From: Gemmatimonadota bacterium
Lineage (GTDB): Bacteria > Gemmatimonadota > Gemmatimonadetes > Longimicrobiales > Gaopeijiaceae
Direction: 5' to 3'
Assembly (NCBI GenBank): GCA_003564295.1
Contig: PXFI01000093.1
Span: forward strand, 1-52,806
DNA: 52,806 nt
The position numbers and the translations under genes are program-made. The notes under the pieces were generated by a model, which was given only the letters and a program-made list of their open reading frames with translations, made no database searches and was not told the origin of the DNA. Positions 10,301 through 18,426 of the stretch are shown piece after piece; positions within the stretch are counted from its first letter, which is position 1, and every line of letters starts with the position of its first letter.

Positions 10301-10348
10301 CATCGTTCCCGGCATCCAAGAGGCGGTGTGGAGGTCCGGCTTCAACAT
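7346..10348 (-). CDS. Secreted S9-family prolyl oligopeptidase-type peptidase
   Basis: A 1000-residue serine peptidase with an N-terminal signal peptide (hydrophobic stretch around residues 16-30 ending in AWA), a long WD/beta-propeller-like region, and a C-terminal alpha/beta-hydrolase domain. The catalytic triad is visible: S805 in GHSWGG, D894 in HNDKDGAV and H926 in GENHGL. It probably acts in the periplasm or outside the cell on oligopeptides. The tail after residue 970 is charged and low in complexity (KKDEKTEAREEGQ) and may be disordered. It is larger than classic POP (about 700 aa) but similar to the long secreted S9 peptidases of Gemmatimonadota and Bacteroidota. An internal ATG at residue 16 could also be the start. 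Confidence 0.92.
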   Translation of the reverse strand: MLKPDLHTASWMPGTMILLAVFLLLPPGAWALELQDALPSPATSTKLEGASLARASSAADTAPRPVTVPDVMEWTRIMGATLSKDGAWFAYRLSPTEGNSELVVRSTSEITEHRFPLGEGGGAVTFSADSRWLAFTITPTREESERARAQGRQARSKVGLLELSSGEMTEIADIRSFAFAGERGGWIALSRFPAAGGRTQAPGGGSAGSDGDRPRGTDLLLHELATGTRLNLGNVAEYRFDETGRWLAWVVDAEGKAGNGIQLRDMETGIIRVLEGGEARYSHLAWADRQDALAVLKAVEDEGYEAPLHSVVGWRGFGDRDGPRRVAYDPHQDEGFPVGMTISPNRAPEWTDALDGILFGIHEVEAKPETGPDGGASLRPDTLTAEERADLVLWHWEDPRLQAMQQVQERWDQDFSYLSVYWPDTQRFLRLADDQVRNVTPAARGHWAVGFDQGPYELDANLDGRRLRDVYAMDMRTGERTLILEGARWAYDLSPAGTHFLYYEDRDFHTYEMATGHRHNITREVPTSFVNTENDHNVVDPPVAPRGWSEDGRYVILHDNWDLWRVSIQGDQGLNLTVNGKADGIRYRALIRHDPESRPGFDLSAPLFILPRGEWTKKAGIARLTGGRPGVEMLFWEDASFGVPMKAEEAEVYLFTRSTVQDYPNYHVTDASFEDSRQITDAFPEQARYLWSSGSILLDYESEKGDRLQGALFLPANYQEGMSYPTVVYIYERLSHGLNSYAFPTANGFNRSVYTSQGYAVLMPDITYRVNDPGMSAVWSVLPALEAAIATGVVDRERVGIQGHSWGGYQTSFLITQTDAFAAAVAGAPLTNMISMYSSIYWNTGSANQPIFESSQGRFTGGYWEVLDAYTRNSPVYFAQQVSTPLLLLHNDKDGAVDFTQGIEYYNTLRRLRKPVVMLQYKGENHGLAKRANQKDYTVRMLEFFDHYLKGEPAPGWWTDGVPHLEMEEHLKERIHLVRPEEKKDEKTEAREEGQEGTGG

Positions 10349-10584
10349 GTCCTCTTCTCCATCTGTGGGTGAGCCTGACTACTCAGGTCTTCCCCGGGAC
10401 GGTGCAACGAAGTCGTCAGGGAAAGAGAACGATCCCTGGTCCGGGCGCAAGGCTCCGGAACCTCTTCGGCGCTCAGGTCCGGCCCCGCCTGGACGAGAAC
10501 GCCGACTGGTGGTTTCTCATGCTGAACGCTTCGTTCTGACCAGCAGGTGGGCTATATTCAGCGCCGACAGTCCGTAGCCGACGG

Positions 10585-12003
10585 GTGACATTCGGCGCCG
10601 ATGGTCCGTGGCCCATGGATGCGGACTTGCACCCCCTACCGACGAGCTTCATGGAAAGACCAATTCCCACGACAGACCCCCCTGAAGACCCCAAGAGCCT
10701 TCCCCGATCCGCTCCCCCCCCGGGACTCAGACTTATTGTCCGACTTGCATGGTCGGCTGCGCTGCTCACCTTGTTTTTGTCGCCGGCGACGGCCCAGGAG
10801 GCTCTGGAGCTAGGGCTGAATCCCGGCGATCCTCCCTCCAGGGAGGAGGCACCCTTCGTCTATTTGGATTGCCGCCGCTGCGACGACGCCCACATTCGGC
10901 GAGAGATCACCTTCGTCAACTACGTGCGGGAGCCCAATCTCGCCCATGTTCATGTTCTCGTCACGACCCAGCCCACGGGGAGCGGGGGAAGGCTGTTCAC
11001 CCTCGCCTTCCTGGGCCGACGGGAGTTCGCCGGATTCGACCAGACCCTGGAGTACAACTCTCCCCAGTCCAATACCGCAGCCCAGGAGCGGGATGGTCTC
11101 ACGCACATGCTGGCGCTGGGGCTGGTGCCTTACGCGGCTCGGACCCCCGTGGCCTCCCAGCTGCGATTGTCGACAAGGGAGACGGCGGCCCAAGAGCTGC
11201 CACCTGTGACCGATCCGTGGAACAACTGGACCATGGAGATCTACGGCGGTGGAAGCTTCAACATGGAATCCACCCAGAGGGCCTGGAACGCCCGGTACGG
11301 CTTCTACGCCAATCGGGTCACGGAGGAATGGAAGATCCGGTTGCGTCCCTACTTCAACAACAACGCCCGGGTGATCCAGAGGCCGGACCGGGATGACGTC
11401 CGGATCTCCCACAGGCGGCACGGCTTCGACAGCTACGTGATCAAGAGCCTGGGGGAGCACTGGGGAGCCGGCATCTTCGGTGACTACATCCACACCACCC
11501 TCGACAACCTCCGCCACCACGTGAGGGTGTCGCCCGCCGTCGAATATAGCCTCTTCCCCTACCGGGAGGCTTCCCGACGGCAGGTCACCGCCTCCTACCG
11601 CATGGGGTTCGACTTCGCGGACTACTTCGAGGAAACCATCTTCGAGCAGACGCGGGAGACTCTCGCCGGACATGCATTGGGTGTCTCCGTCCAGTTCCGC
11701 CAGCCTTGGGGTTCGGTGTCTTCCGGCCTGACGGGCCTGCAGTACTTCCACGACACGAGTCTCTATCGCCTAGTCTTCAACGGCAACGTCTCCCTGCGTA
11801 TCGGGAGGGGTATCTCGCTGAACGTGGGTGGAAGCTACCAGCGGATCAATGACCAGCTCTCGCTGCCCAGGGGCGACGCGTCGTTGGAGGACATCCTTCT
11901 GGAACGCCGGCGCTTGGCCACCGCCTACCGAGGCTCGGGGACCGTCGGGCTATCCTACACGTTCGGTTCCATCTTCACGAACGTGGTGAACCCCCGCCTG
12001 TAG
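10585..12003 (+). CDS. Putative outer-membrane beta-barrel protein of unknown function
   Basis: A 472-residue frame with a secretion signal: a hydrophobic stretch LAWSAALLTLFL ending in an ATAQ cleavage-type site near residue 70. The mature N-terminal part contains a YLDCRRCD pair of cysteines and a VNYVRE segment. The second half is dominated by alternating aromatic and polar strands (YFNNNARV, YGFYANRV, SYTFGSIF) that look like beta-barrel strands. No enzymatic motif is seen. The start is uncertain: the frame opens at a GTG at 10585, but ATGs at 10615 and 10651 would shorten the unusually long n-region. It is convergent with the GltB-like gene and shows no operon partner. The barrel assignment is inference from strand pattern. 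Confidence 0.6.
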   Translation: MTFGADGPWPMDADLHPLPTSFMERPIPTTDPPEDPKSLPRSAPPPGLRLIVRLAWSAALLTLFLSPATAQEALELGLNPGDPPSREEAPFVYLDCRRCDDAHIRREITFVNYVREPNLAHVHVLVTTQPTGSGGRLFTLAFLGRREFAGFDQTLEYNSPQSNTAAQERDGLTHMLALGLVPYAARTPVASQLRLSTRETAAQELPPVTDPWNNWTMEIYGGGSFNMESTQRAWNARYGFYANRVTEEWKIRLRPYFNNNARVIQRPDRDDVRISHRRHGFDSYVIKSLGEHWGAGIFGDYIHTTLDNLRHHVRVSPAVEYSLFPYREASRRQVTASYRMGFDFADYFEETIFEQTRETLAGHALGVSVQFRQPWGSVSSGLTGLQYFHDTSLYRLVFNGNVSLRIGRGISLNVGGSYQRINDQLSLPRGDASLEDILLERRRLATAYRGSGTVGLSYTFGSIFTNVVNPRL

Positions 12004-12050
12004 GGAACGGCCGCTGCGGCCCACCCTTGCCGTGCCCCGTTCTGCGGATC

Positions 12051-13634
12051 CTATCCGGCCAGGATGCTCTCCACTTCCTCGGCGTCCGCCTCCATGACGT
12101 GCGGCAGACCGGTGACCTGGGCAGCCTCCGGAGTCAGGGCCGCCACGTCGTCCCGGGAGATGTAGCCCAGGGAGAACTTCCGGGCGCCGGCCATGATCTG
12201 GCGGAGCCCCTGAGCCAGACGCTCGTAGTAGGTGACCAGGCCGATGGCGCCGGAGGGCAGACGGCGGTACTCCTCTTCGCCCAGCTCATGGCGGAGCTCG
12301 GCCGCGGTCACGAAGATCTCCTCCCGGGTGCGACCGAACCGCTCCACGTAGACGGGCAGCTGCCCCTCGTCGATGGCTCGACCGATGGTCTTGCCCACCA
12401 TGGCTGCGGCGATGGGTCCCCGGGCCATTCCCACCAGCCGCACAAAAGGCGCCCCCAGTGCCAGCCCCTTGAAGATCTGGTCCTCGAAGGTGAGCCCACC
12501 GGCCACGGCGATGGCGGGGATGTGCTCGCCCCGCGCATGCAGCCGGGCAGCGTAGCTGTACAAGAGAGACTGAAGCTCCAGGGGTGGGATACCCCACTCA
12601 TTCATCATCCGCCACGGGCTCATCCCCGTCCCGCCGCCGGCCGCATCCACCGTGAGGAGGTCCAGCCCATACCGTGATGCGAACACAACCGCCCGGGCCA
12701 GGTCGGCGGGACGGAAGGCGCCTGTCTTGAGGAAGAGGTACCGGGCGCCCGCCTCCCGGAGCTCTTCGACCCTCTGGGCAAACCCTTCTTCCGTGACCAT
12801 CCCGACCCGGGAGTGCCGCTCGAACTCCCGGAACATGCCTCGGCGGAATGCCTCGATCACATGCTCCTCCGTCGGGTCCGGCAGGACCACGTAACCGCGC
12901 TCATGGAGGAGCTGGGCCTTCTCCAGGCTCCGTATCTTCACTTCTCCGCCGATGTTCTTGGCGCCCTGACCCCACTTCAGCTCCACGCACTCCACACCCA
13001 GCTCCTGGATGGCGTATTCCTGCACACCGAGCCGGGTGTCTTCGATGTTGCCCTGGAGGATGATGGCGCCCCAGCCGTCTCGTTGATGATCCGTGAAGAG
13101 TCGGACCCTCCGCTCCAGGTCCACCGTCTTGATGATCTTTCCGTTCTGGATGACCGCCTCCGGATCCATTCCCACCACATTCTCGCCGATGGTGAGCCCC
13201 GTCCCGGCGATGGCAGAGCCGATGGCCAGACCCTCCCAGTTGTTGCGTGCGATGTCGGTGGACCCGATCCCCGGGATGACCCACGGGTACCGGAACTTCA
13301 GTCCGTCATCGCTCCCGAACCTGACGGTCAGGTCCACCGCCGGAAAGATGGCCCGGTCACTGTCGGCCTCGATCCCGTGGGCCCCCACCGCCGTCCCCAT
13401 GATGGTGAGGTGGGAGTAATCGACGGGATACATCTTCTCCCCCGCGGTGGTGATGACTCCGAACGGCTGGGGGTAGATGACCTCGTGGCCCCGAAAGGCG
13501 GACTTGCCGATCTCACACATCCCGATGCAGCCGTCCACGCAGGTCACGCACATGCCCGATGTGGGCACTACCGAGTGTTCGGTCCGGTTCTTCGTCAGCG
13601 TTGCCGCCGTGGCGTTCAGTCTGGACAGTGACAT
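12051..13634 (-). CDS. GltB-like FMN-binding glutamate synthase-related subunit
   Basis: 527 residues homologous to the central/FMN domain of the large glutamate synthase subunit. The FMN-barrel segments are clear: VDAAGGGTGMSP for the glycine-rich loop and PAIAVAGGLTFEDQIFKGLA near the C-terminus. Two differences from classical GltB stand out. There is no N-terminal glutamine amidotransferase domain, and the [3Fe-4S] motif that ends in CPVG is not found. Instead the N-terminus has C29-x2-C32-x3-C36-x3-C40, which could ligate a cluster. It is the last gene of a four-gene operon (25 bp after the HoxU-like gene), whose other products supply NADH oxidation and iron-sulfur wiring. The reaction is unknown; ammonium-dependent glutamate synthesis is one option. 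Confidence 0.85.
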   Translation of the reverse strand: MSLSRLNATAATLTKNRTEHSVVPTSGMCVTCVDGCIGMCEIGKSAFRGHEVIYPQPFGVITTAGEKMYPVDYSHLTIMGTAVGAHGIEADSDRAIFPAVDLTVRFGSDDGLKFRYPWVIPGIGSTDIARNNWEGLAIGSAIAGTGLTIGENVVGMDPEAVIQNGKIIKTVDLERRVRLFTDHQRDGWGAIILQGNIEDTRLGVQEYAIQELGVECVELKWGQGAKNIGGEVKIRSLEKAQLLHERGYVVLPDPTEEHVIEAFRRGMFREFERHSRVGMVTEEGFAQRVEELREAGARYLFLKTGAFRPADLARAVVFASRYGLDLLTVDAAGGGTGMSPWRMMNEWGIPPLELQSLLYSYAARLHARGEHIPAIAVAGGLTFEDQIFKGLALGAPFVRLVGMARGPIAAAMVGKTIGRAIDEGQLPVYVERFGRTREEIFVTAAELRHELGEEEYRRLPSGAIGLVTYYERLAQGLRQIMAGARKFSLGYISRDDVAALTPEAAQVTGLPHVMEADAEEVESILAG

Positions 13635-13659
13635 ACCGGAACTCTCTCTCCTTCGCGCC

Positions 13660-14331
13660 TCACCCGAGCTCGCAGGCGACGCATGGGTCCATGAAGCACA
13701 TCATATCGTGAAACTGGGGCTTTCCCAGACAGGGCGGGGTCAGGTTGGCGCACCCACCGCAAATCACCCGATCCGGGTCGGTGTAGGTACAGCGCAGAGT
13801 GCATGCGGGGCAAACGTAGATGCAGCCTCCGCACAGCTTGCATTCCTCCGCCTGCTGGTCATACGGCGTGCCGATGGTCCGGTGCTCACCCCGACCCCGG
13901 AACCCGATGGCCCGGCCCGTCATCTGCTCCGCACACATCCGAACGCAGAGACCGCAAAGAATGCAGGAATCGTGTTCCTGCCGGAACCGTTGCTGGCGCA
14001 CGTCGTGTGCAGCCGCCAGGTCCTGGATGGTCTTGGATTGGGGGCAGGAGGCCAGGAGAAGCTCCAGGACCATCCGTCGCGCCCGGATCACCCGCTCCGA
14101 CGCCGTGCGCACAACGAGCCCTTCCACCGCGGGATAGGTACACGCTGACACCAGCTCCGAGCTTCCCCCCCCACCCAACTCCACCACACAGAGGCGGCAG
14201 GCACCGTAGGACGACAATCCCTCCATGTGGCAGAGGGTGGGAAGGGGGAAGCCGTAGAACTGGGCGACCTCCAGCAGTGTGGAGCCCTCCTCCGCATGCA
14301 CTTCGAGCCCGTTCAGCTGCATGGTGATCAT
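13660..14331 (-). CDS. HoxU/HndD-like iron-sulfur subunit (2Fe-2S plus ferredoxin-type clusters)
   Basis: A 223-residue electron-transfer subunit. The N-terminal plant-ferredoxin-type domain has C34-x10-C45-x2-C48-x15-C64, a [2Fe-2S] site as in NuoG/HoxU/HydA N-termini. A ferredoxin-like part follows with C123-x2-C126-x2-C129-x3-C133 and C164-x2-C167-x2-C170-x3-C174. The tail is unusually cysteine-rich (C177, C181, C192, C195, C201, C212, C217, C220), enough for at least one more metal site. It lacks the H-cluster domain of hydrogenase and any molybdopterin domain. Its start overlaps the stop of the NuoF-GltD fusion by 4 bp (ATGA), which indicates translational coupling. It probably carries electrons between the NADH-oxidising fusion protein and the GltB-like subunit. 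Confidence 0.85.
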   Translation of the reverse strand: MITMQLNGLEVHAEEGSTLLEVAQFYGFPLPTLCHMEGLSSYGACRLCVVELGGGGSSELVSACTYPAVEGLVVRTASERVIRARRMVLELLLASCPQSKTIQDLAAAHDVRQQRFRQEHDSCILCGLCVRMCAEQMTGRAIGFRGRGEHRTIGTPYDQQAEECKLCGGCIYVCPACTLRCTYTDPDRVICGGCANLTPPCLGKPQFHDMMCFMDPCVACELG

Positions 14332-17300
14332 GTGGATACTCCTGCCTCTGCCCGGTCCTTGAGGGCCCCGGCCCCGCTGCCGCTGGCTGTGAACTCCAGG
14401 TCACACCGCAAGCAGCGGGCCGCCTCCTCCCGGGCCTCTTCGCCGGAAAAGGACAGCTCCACCTCATGGAAGCCCTCCCTCCGGTCTGACGCCGCCACTC
14501 GCCGGGGGCTCACCCGCGATACCGGGAGCGAACCCGTCCACGTGGCCGGTTCCACGTAGTCCTTGGGGATGGGGGGCAGGTCCGGCATGGCCAACGCCTC
14601 GCCCCGAAGGTATCGGTCCATCATGGCCGCCGCCCGCTTGCCCGCGGCGATGGCAGCGATCACGGTGGAGGGTCCCGTCGTCACGTCACCGCCCGCGAAC
14701 ACCTGGGGCCTGTTCGTTCGGAGGGTTTCTCGGTCGACTCGCACGGTGCGTGCCCGTTCGTCCACCTCCAGGCGGTTGGCTCCCACCACGGCGAGGCAGT
14801 CCGTGTCGGACCCCTCGCTGATGGCCACGATGAGGGTGTCCAGCCCCAGGTCCAGCACCGCGTCCTCGATGGGGATGGGCCGGCGCCGGCCACTGGCGTC
14901 CCGCTCCCCCAGCCGGTTGCGCACGCACCGGAGCCCCACCAGCTGCCCCCGTTCCACCCGAATCGTCCGCGGTGTCACCAACGCTTCAAGGCGAATCCCC
15001 TCCTCCAGGGCCGCTTCCACCTCATCTGCGAACGCCGGCATCTCGTCCCGGGTCCGGCGGTAGAGGATGGTGACGCTGTCCACATCCGGCTGGCGCAGCG
15101 CCACGCGGGCGGCATCCACCGCCGAGTTGCCACCTCCGATCACGCCGACCCGGCCCTTCGCCATGGACCGCCCCTCCACGTTGAAGGCCTTGAGAAACTC
15201 GATGCTCGGGATCACACCCGTGGCATCCTCACCCTCCAGTCCCAGCCGAAGACTCTCGTGGGCGCCGATGGCAACGAAAACCGCACCGAACCCCTCCTCC
15301 AGGAGGCTGTCTATGGTAACATCCTGGCCCAGCTCCGTGCCGCAACGGACCGTGATGTTATCGTCCAGCAGCGCCTGCACTTCACTGCGAATGACCTCCC
15401 GAGGCAGGCGGTAGGGGGGGATGGCGCTGTACAGCATGCCCCCGGGCTCAGCCTCCTTCTCGATGATGGTCACCCCGTACCCCCGGAGGGAAAGAAAATG
15501 GGCGGCCGTCAGTCCCGCAGGTCCCGACCCGACCACCGCAACCGGCGGCTGGTCGTTGCGAGGCGCCCTGTGGGGCACGTAGGAGGCTGGGTCGCTACGG
15601 TCGGTGATGAAGCGCTTCAGCGCCCGGATCGCCACCGGCGTACCTCCGGCCTGCCCCGCACGGCAGCGAGCCTCGCATGGGTGATGGCAGACTCGTGCGC
15701 AAACGGACGGGAACGGGTTCGCCTCCCGGATGGCCGTGTACGCTTCGGCCAGTTCGCCACGCTGGATATGGGCCACGTACCGCCACGCCTCGGTACCTAC
15801 AGGACAGGCCGTTGCGCATGGCGCCCCCACCAACTCGTGGCAGACGAAGGCGTCACAGCGATGATCTTTGATGTGGCGGCGGTACTCGTCGGCGAAGTAG
15901 CGAAGGGTGCTGAGTACCGGATTCGGAGCAGAGCGGCCGAGGCCGCACATGGAGGTGTCCCGCACCACCTCGGCCAGTTCCTCCAGGAGGTCCAGGTGCC
16001 CGGGCGTCCCGCGGCCGGACACGATGTCGTCCAGCAGCTCGAACATTCTCTGGGTACCCTTCCGGCAGGTGAAGCACTTCCCGCACGATTCGTCCTTCAG
16101 GAACGCCATGAAGTACCGTGCAACGTCCACCATGCAGGTATCCGCGTCCATGACGATCATCCCGCCTGAACCCATGATGGAGCCGGCCGACTTCAGCGTG
16201 TCATAGTCAACGGCCAGGTCGAACAAACGTGCGGGGATGCATCCGCCGGAGGGTCCGCCGGTCTGCACAGCCTTGATGGGCGCTTTGCCAACCGGACCAC
16301 CACCGATGTCGTTGACGATCCGGGCGATGCTCACCCCCATGGGGACCTCTACGAGGCCGGTGTTCAGGACCTGCCCCACCAGGCTGAAGATCTTTGTGCC
16401 GGCGCTTGCGGGCGTACCCAGCGCCGCAAACGCCGCACTCCCCCGTTCGATGACGAGAGGCACGTTGGCCCAGGTCTCCACGTTGTTGATGACGGTGGGC
16501 ATCCCGTCGATTCCCCGCTCCACAGGGTAGGGCGGCCGCTGGCGGGGCTCTCCGACCTTGCTCTCGATGGATCGGACAAGCGCCGTCTCCTCACCGCACA
16601 CGAACGCCCCGGCACCCTTGACCAGATCGACCTGGAAGGAGAACCCGGTGCCCAGGATGTCCTCCCCCAGGAGCCCCAGGGCCCGGGCCTGGCGCATGGC
16701 GATGAGGAGGTGCTTGATGGCCAGTGGGTACTCCGCCCGGACGTAGATCACGCCCTCGTCCGCGCCGGTGGCGAATGCGCCGATGGCCATGCCTTCCAGG
16801 ATGCTGTGGGGGTTGCCTTCCAGCAGGCTCCGGTCCATGTAAGCCCCGGGGTCACCTTCGTCGGCGTTGCAAACGAGGAAGCGACGAGCTCCCGCTTGCC
16901 GGGTGAGGAACTCCCACTTCAGCCCCGTGGGGAAGCCGGCACCGCCACGACCCCGGAGCCGGGACGCCTTCATGCTGTCGATGACCCGTTCCGGATCTCC
17001 CCGTTCCAGTACCGTGGTCAGGGCTGCGTAGCCGCCCTCCCGGATGTAATGGAGCACCCGGATGGGGTCTGCTCGCTCGTTGTGTCCCAGGAGGTTCCGG
17101 GTCTGGTACCGGAAGAAGGGGATGTCGGCCTGGCGGCGGATGCGGCGGCCCGTCTCCTCGTCCACGTAGAGCAGCTCTTCCAGTACCTCGTCCCGGGCCA
17201 CTGCCTCCACGATCCGCGCCATTCCGGCCATGTCGACCCGGGGATAGAAGGTGCCCGAGGGGACCACCAGCACCGAAGGCTCCAGCTCGCAGTATCCGTG

Positions 17301-17510
17301 GCAACCCGTGACCCGGAGGTGCACCTTGCCCACCAGCCCTCGGGCCAGCATCTCCCGCTTCGTCACCCGGATAAGATCGTTGGCGCCGCTGGCCTGGCCG
17401 CATGTCCCGGCCGGGATCACGATACGGGGGATGTGCCGATCGTGCTCTGAAATGATCTGCCGTTGGAGCGCCCTGAATTCCGCGGGCGAACCGAGTCGTT
17501 CCAGGTTCAT
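14328..17510 (-). CDS. NuoF-like / GltD (NfnB)-like fusion flavoprotein
   Basis: A 1060-residue fusion. Residues 1-110 are a thioredoxin-like ferredoxin domain (GTCGQASGA, GCHGYC). Residues 140-545 are NuoF/HydB: the FMN loop RGRGGAGFP near 186-194, the NADH-site segment DEGDPGAYMDRS, and a [4Fe-4S] site C476-x2-C479-x2-C482 with C522. From residue 552 it continues as the GltD/NfnB type: eight cysteines (552, 557, 565, 569, 604, 608, 612, 616) for two clusters, a first Rossmann motif GSGPAG (661-666) for FAD, and GGGNSA (793-798) for the pyridine nucleotide. One polypeptide therefore carries two NAD(P)H-handling flavin modules. It starts 13 bp after the NuoE-like gene. Electron bifurcation is plausible by analogy with HydABC and Nfn, but is inference. 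Confidence 0.9.
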   Translation of the reverse strand: MNLERLGSPAEFRALQRQIISEHDRHIPRIVIPAGTCGQASGANDLIRVTKREMLARGLVGKVHLRVTGCHGYCELEPSVLVVPSGTFYPRVDMAGMARIVEAVARDEVLEELLYVDEETGRRIRRQADIPFFRYQTRNLLGHNERADPIRVLHYIREGGYAALTTVLERGDPERVIDSMKASRLRGRGGAGFPTGLKWEFLTRQAGARRFLVCNADEGDPGAYMDRSLLEGNPHSILEGMAIGAFATGADEGVIYVRAEYPLAIKHLLIAMRQARALGLLGEDILGTGFSFQVDLVKGAGAFVCGEETALVRSIESKVGEPRQRPPYPVERGIDGMPTVINNVETWANVPLVIERGSAAFAALGTPASAGTKIFSLVGQVLNTGLVEVPMGVSIARIVNDIGGGPVGKAPIKAVQTGGPSGGCIPARLFDLAVDYDTLKSAGSIMGSGGMIVMDADTCMVDVARYFMAFLKDESCGKCFTCRKGTQRMFELLDDIVSGRGTPGHLDLLEELAEVVRDTSMCGLGRSAPNPVLSTLRYFADEYRRHIKDHRCDAFVCHELVGAPCATACPVGTEAWRYVAHIQRGELAEAYTAIREANPFPSVCARVCHHPCEARCRAGQAGGTPVAIRALKRFITDRSDPASYVPHRAPRNDQPPVAVVGSGPAGLTAAHFLSLRGYGVTIIEKEAEPGGMLYSAIPPYRLPREVIRSEVQALLDDNITVRCGTELGQDVTIDSLLEEGFGAVFVAIGAHESLRLGLEGEDATGVIPSIEFLKAFNVEGRSMAKGRVGVIGGGNSAVDAARVALRQPDVDSVTILYRRTRDEMPAFADEVEAALEEGIRLEALVTPRTIRVERGQLVGLRCVRNRLGERDASGRRRPIPIEDAVLDLGLDTLIVAISEGSDTDCLAVVGANRLEVDERARTVRVDRETLRTNRPQVFAGGDVTTGPSTVIAAIAAGKRAAAMMDRYLRGEALAMPDLPPIPKDYVEPATWTGSLPVSRVSPRRVAASDRREGFHEVELSFSGEEAREEAARCLRCDLEFTASGSGAGALKDRAEAGVST

Positions 17511-17523
17511 CTCCGGAACCCTT

Positions 17524-18426
17524 TCACCGGGCGTTCGGTGGTGTCTGGTGTGGCCCTTCGGCGTCCCCCTCGAGATCCAGGAGATGACTCCGGCACCCTC
17601 GCCGCGAGCAGATCTGGATCATTCCACCGCCCCGAACCAGAACGGGGACCATGGGCGCCCCACACTCCGCGCAATTCCACGCTCCCATCAGGTCGCCGTG
17701 ACAGTGGGGGCAGAAGAAGTGGGCGACCGTGTCCGCCGGGATCTCCCCGCCGGATTCTATGGTGTAACTGCCGTACAGGGAGGAAAGACGCACCCATCCG
17801 TGCTCCTGGCCGAAGGATACGGTGAACCGGATGGAGGGGTGGCCGTCCACCAGGCGGTCCGGATCCATAAGGGAATGGTTGCACCGGGGGCAGCTCACCT
17901 CCAACGGAAAGACCCGCTCGTCTTCCGCCACAGGAAGGGAGTCCTCCCCCTGGCGGCGGGCCTCCAGGAGGTTCACGGCTCCCGCCGGGTCCACGTTCGC
18001 GGCGTAATCCCCGTCCACCACCAGAATTGGGCCCAGGGCGCACGCTCCCACACAGCGGACCGGCTCCAGGGTGAACGCCCCGTCGGGACTGGTGCCGCCG
18101 TCCCCCCGGATGTCCAGATGGTCCTCCAGGGCCCGGGCCACCGCAGGCGCGCCACGGACGTGGCACGCAGTGCCCAGACACACGGAAACCAGGTGCTTTC
18201 CCCGGGGAGTCAGGCGAAAGGCCTTGTAGAAGGTGGCGATGCCGTAGATGTCCACCAGGCCGCGGCCGGTGAGCTCGGCCACTCGCCGGAGAACCGATTC
18301 GGGCAGGTACCCCTCCCGGGCCTGGATCTCGTCCAGAATGGAGATGAGGGCGCCGCGGCGTCCGCCATGTTTCTCAACCACGGACCGGACGAACATGTCA
18401 ATCACAGCGGACATGGAAACCGACAC
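17524..18426 (-). CDS. NuoE-like [2Fe-2S] subunit with C-terminal zinc-ribbon extension
   Basis: The first 160 of 300 residues are the NuoE/HndA thioredoxin-like [2Fe-2S] domain, with the cysteine pairs CLGTAC (near 83-88) and CVGAC (near 124-128). It would pass electrons to or from the NuoF-like fusion encoded 13 bp downstream. The last 130 residues are an extension not present in ordinary NuoE: CPRC, then CPHC, CAEC and a CSRRGC segment, which look like two zinc ribbons or rubredoxin-like knuckles. It is the first gene of the four-gene operon, and its promoter must lie in the 661-bp divergent spacer toward the efflux operon. The NuoE assignment is secure; the role of the tail is unknown. 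Confidence 0.88.
   Translation of the reverse strand: MSVSMSAVIDMFVRSVVEKHGGRRGALISILDEIQAREGYLPESVLRRVAELTGRGLVDIYGIATFYKAFRLTPRGKHLVSVCLGTACHVRGAPAVARALEDHLDIRGDGGTSPDGAFTLEPVRCVGACALGPILVVDGDYAANVDPAGAVNLLEARRQGEDSLPVAEDERVFPLEVSCPRCNHSLMDPDRLVDGHPSIRFTVSFGQEHGWVRLSSLYGSYTIESGGEIPADTVAHFFCPHCHGDLMGAWNCAECGAPMVPVLVRGGGMIQICSRRGCRSHLLDLEGDAEGPHQTPPNAR

Noticed and set aside
12047-12060. CTATCC near the end of the GltB-like gene as another island motif
   Set aside because: It includes the stop codon of the gene and has no second half-site at 12-13 bp.
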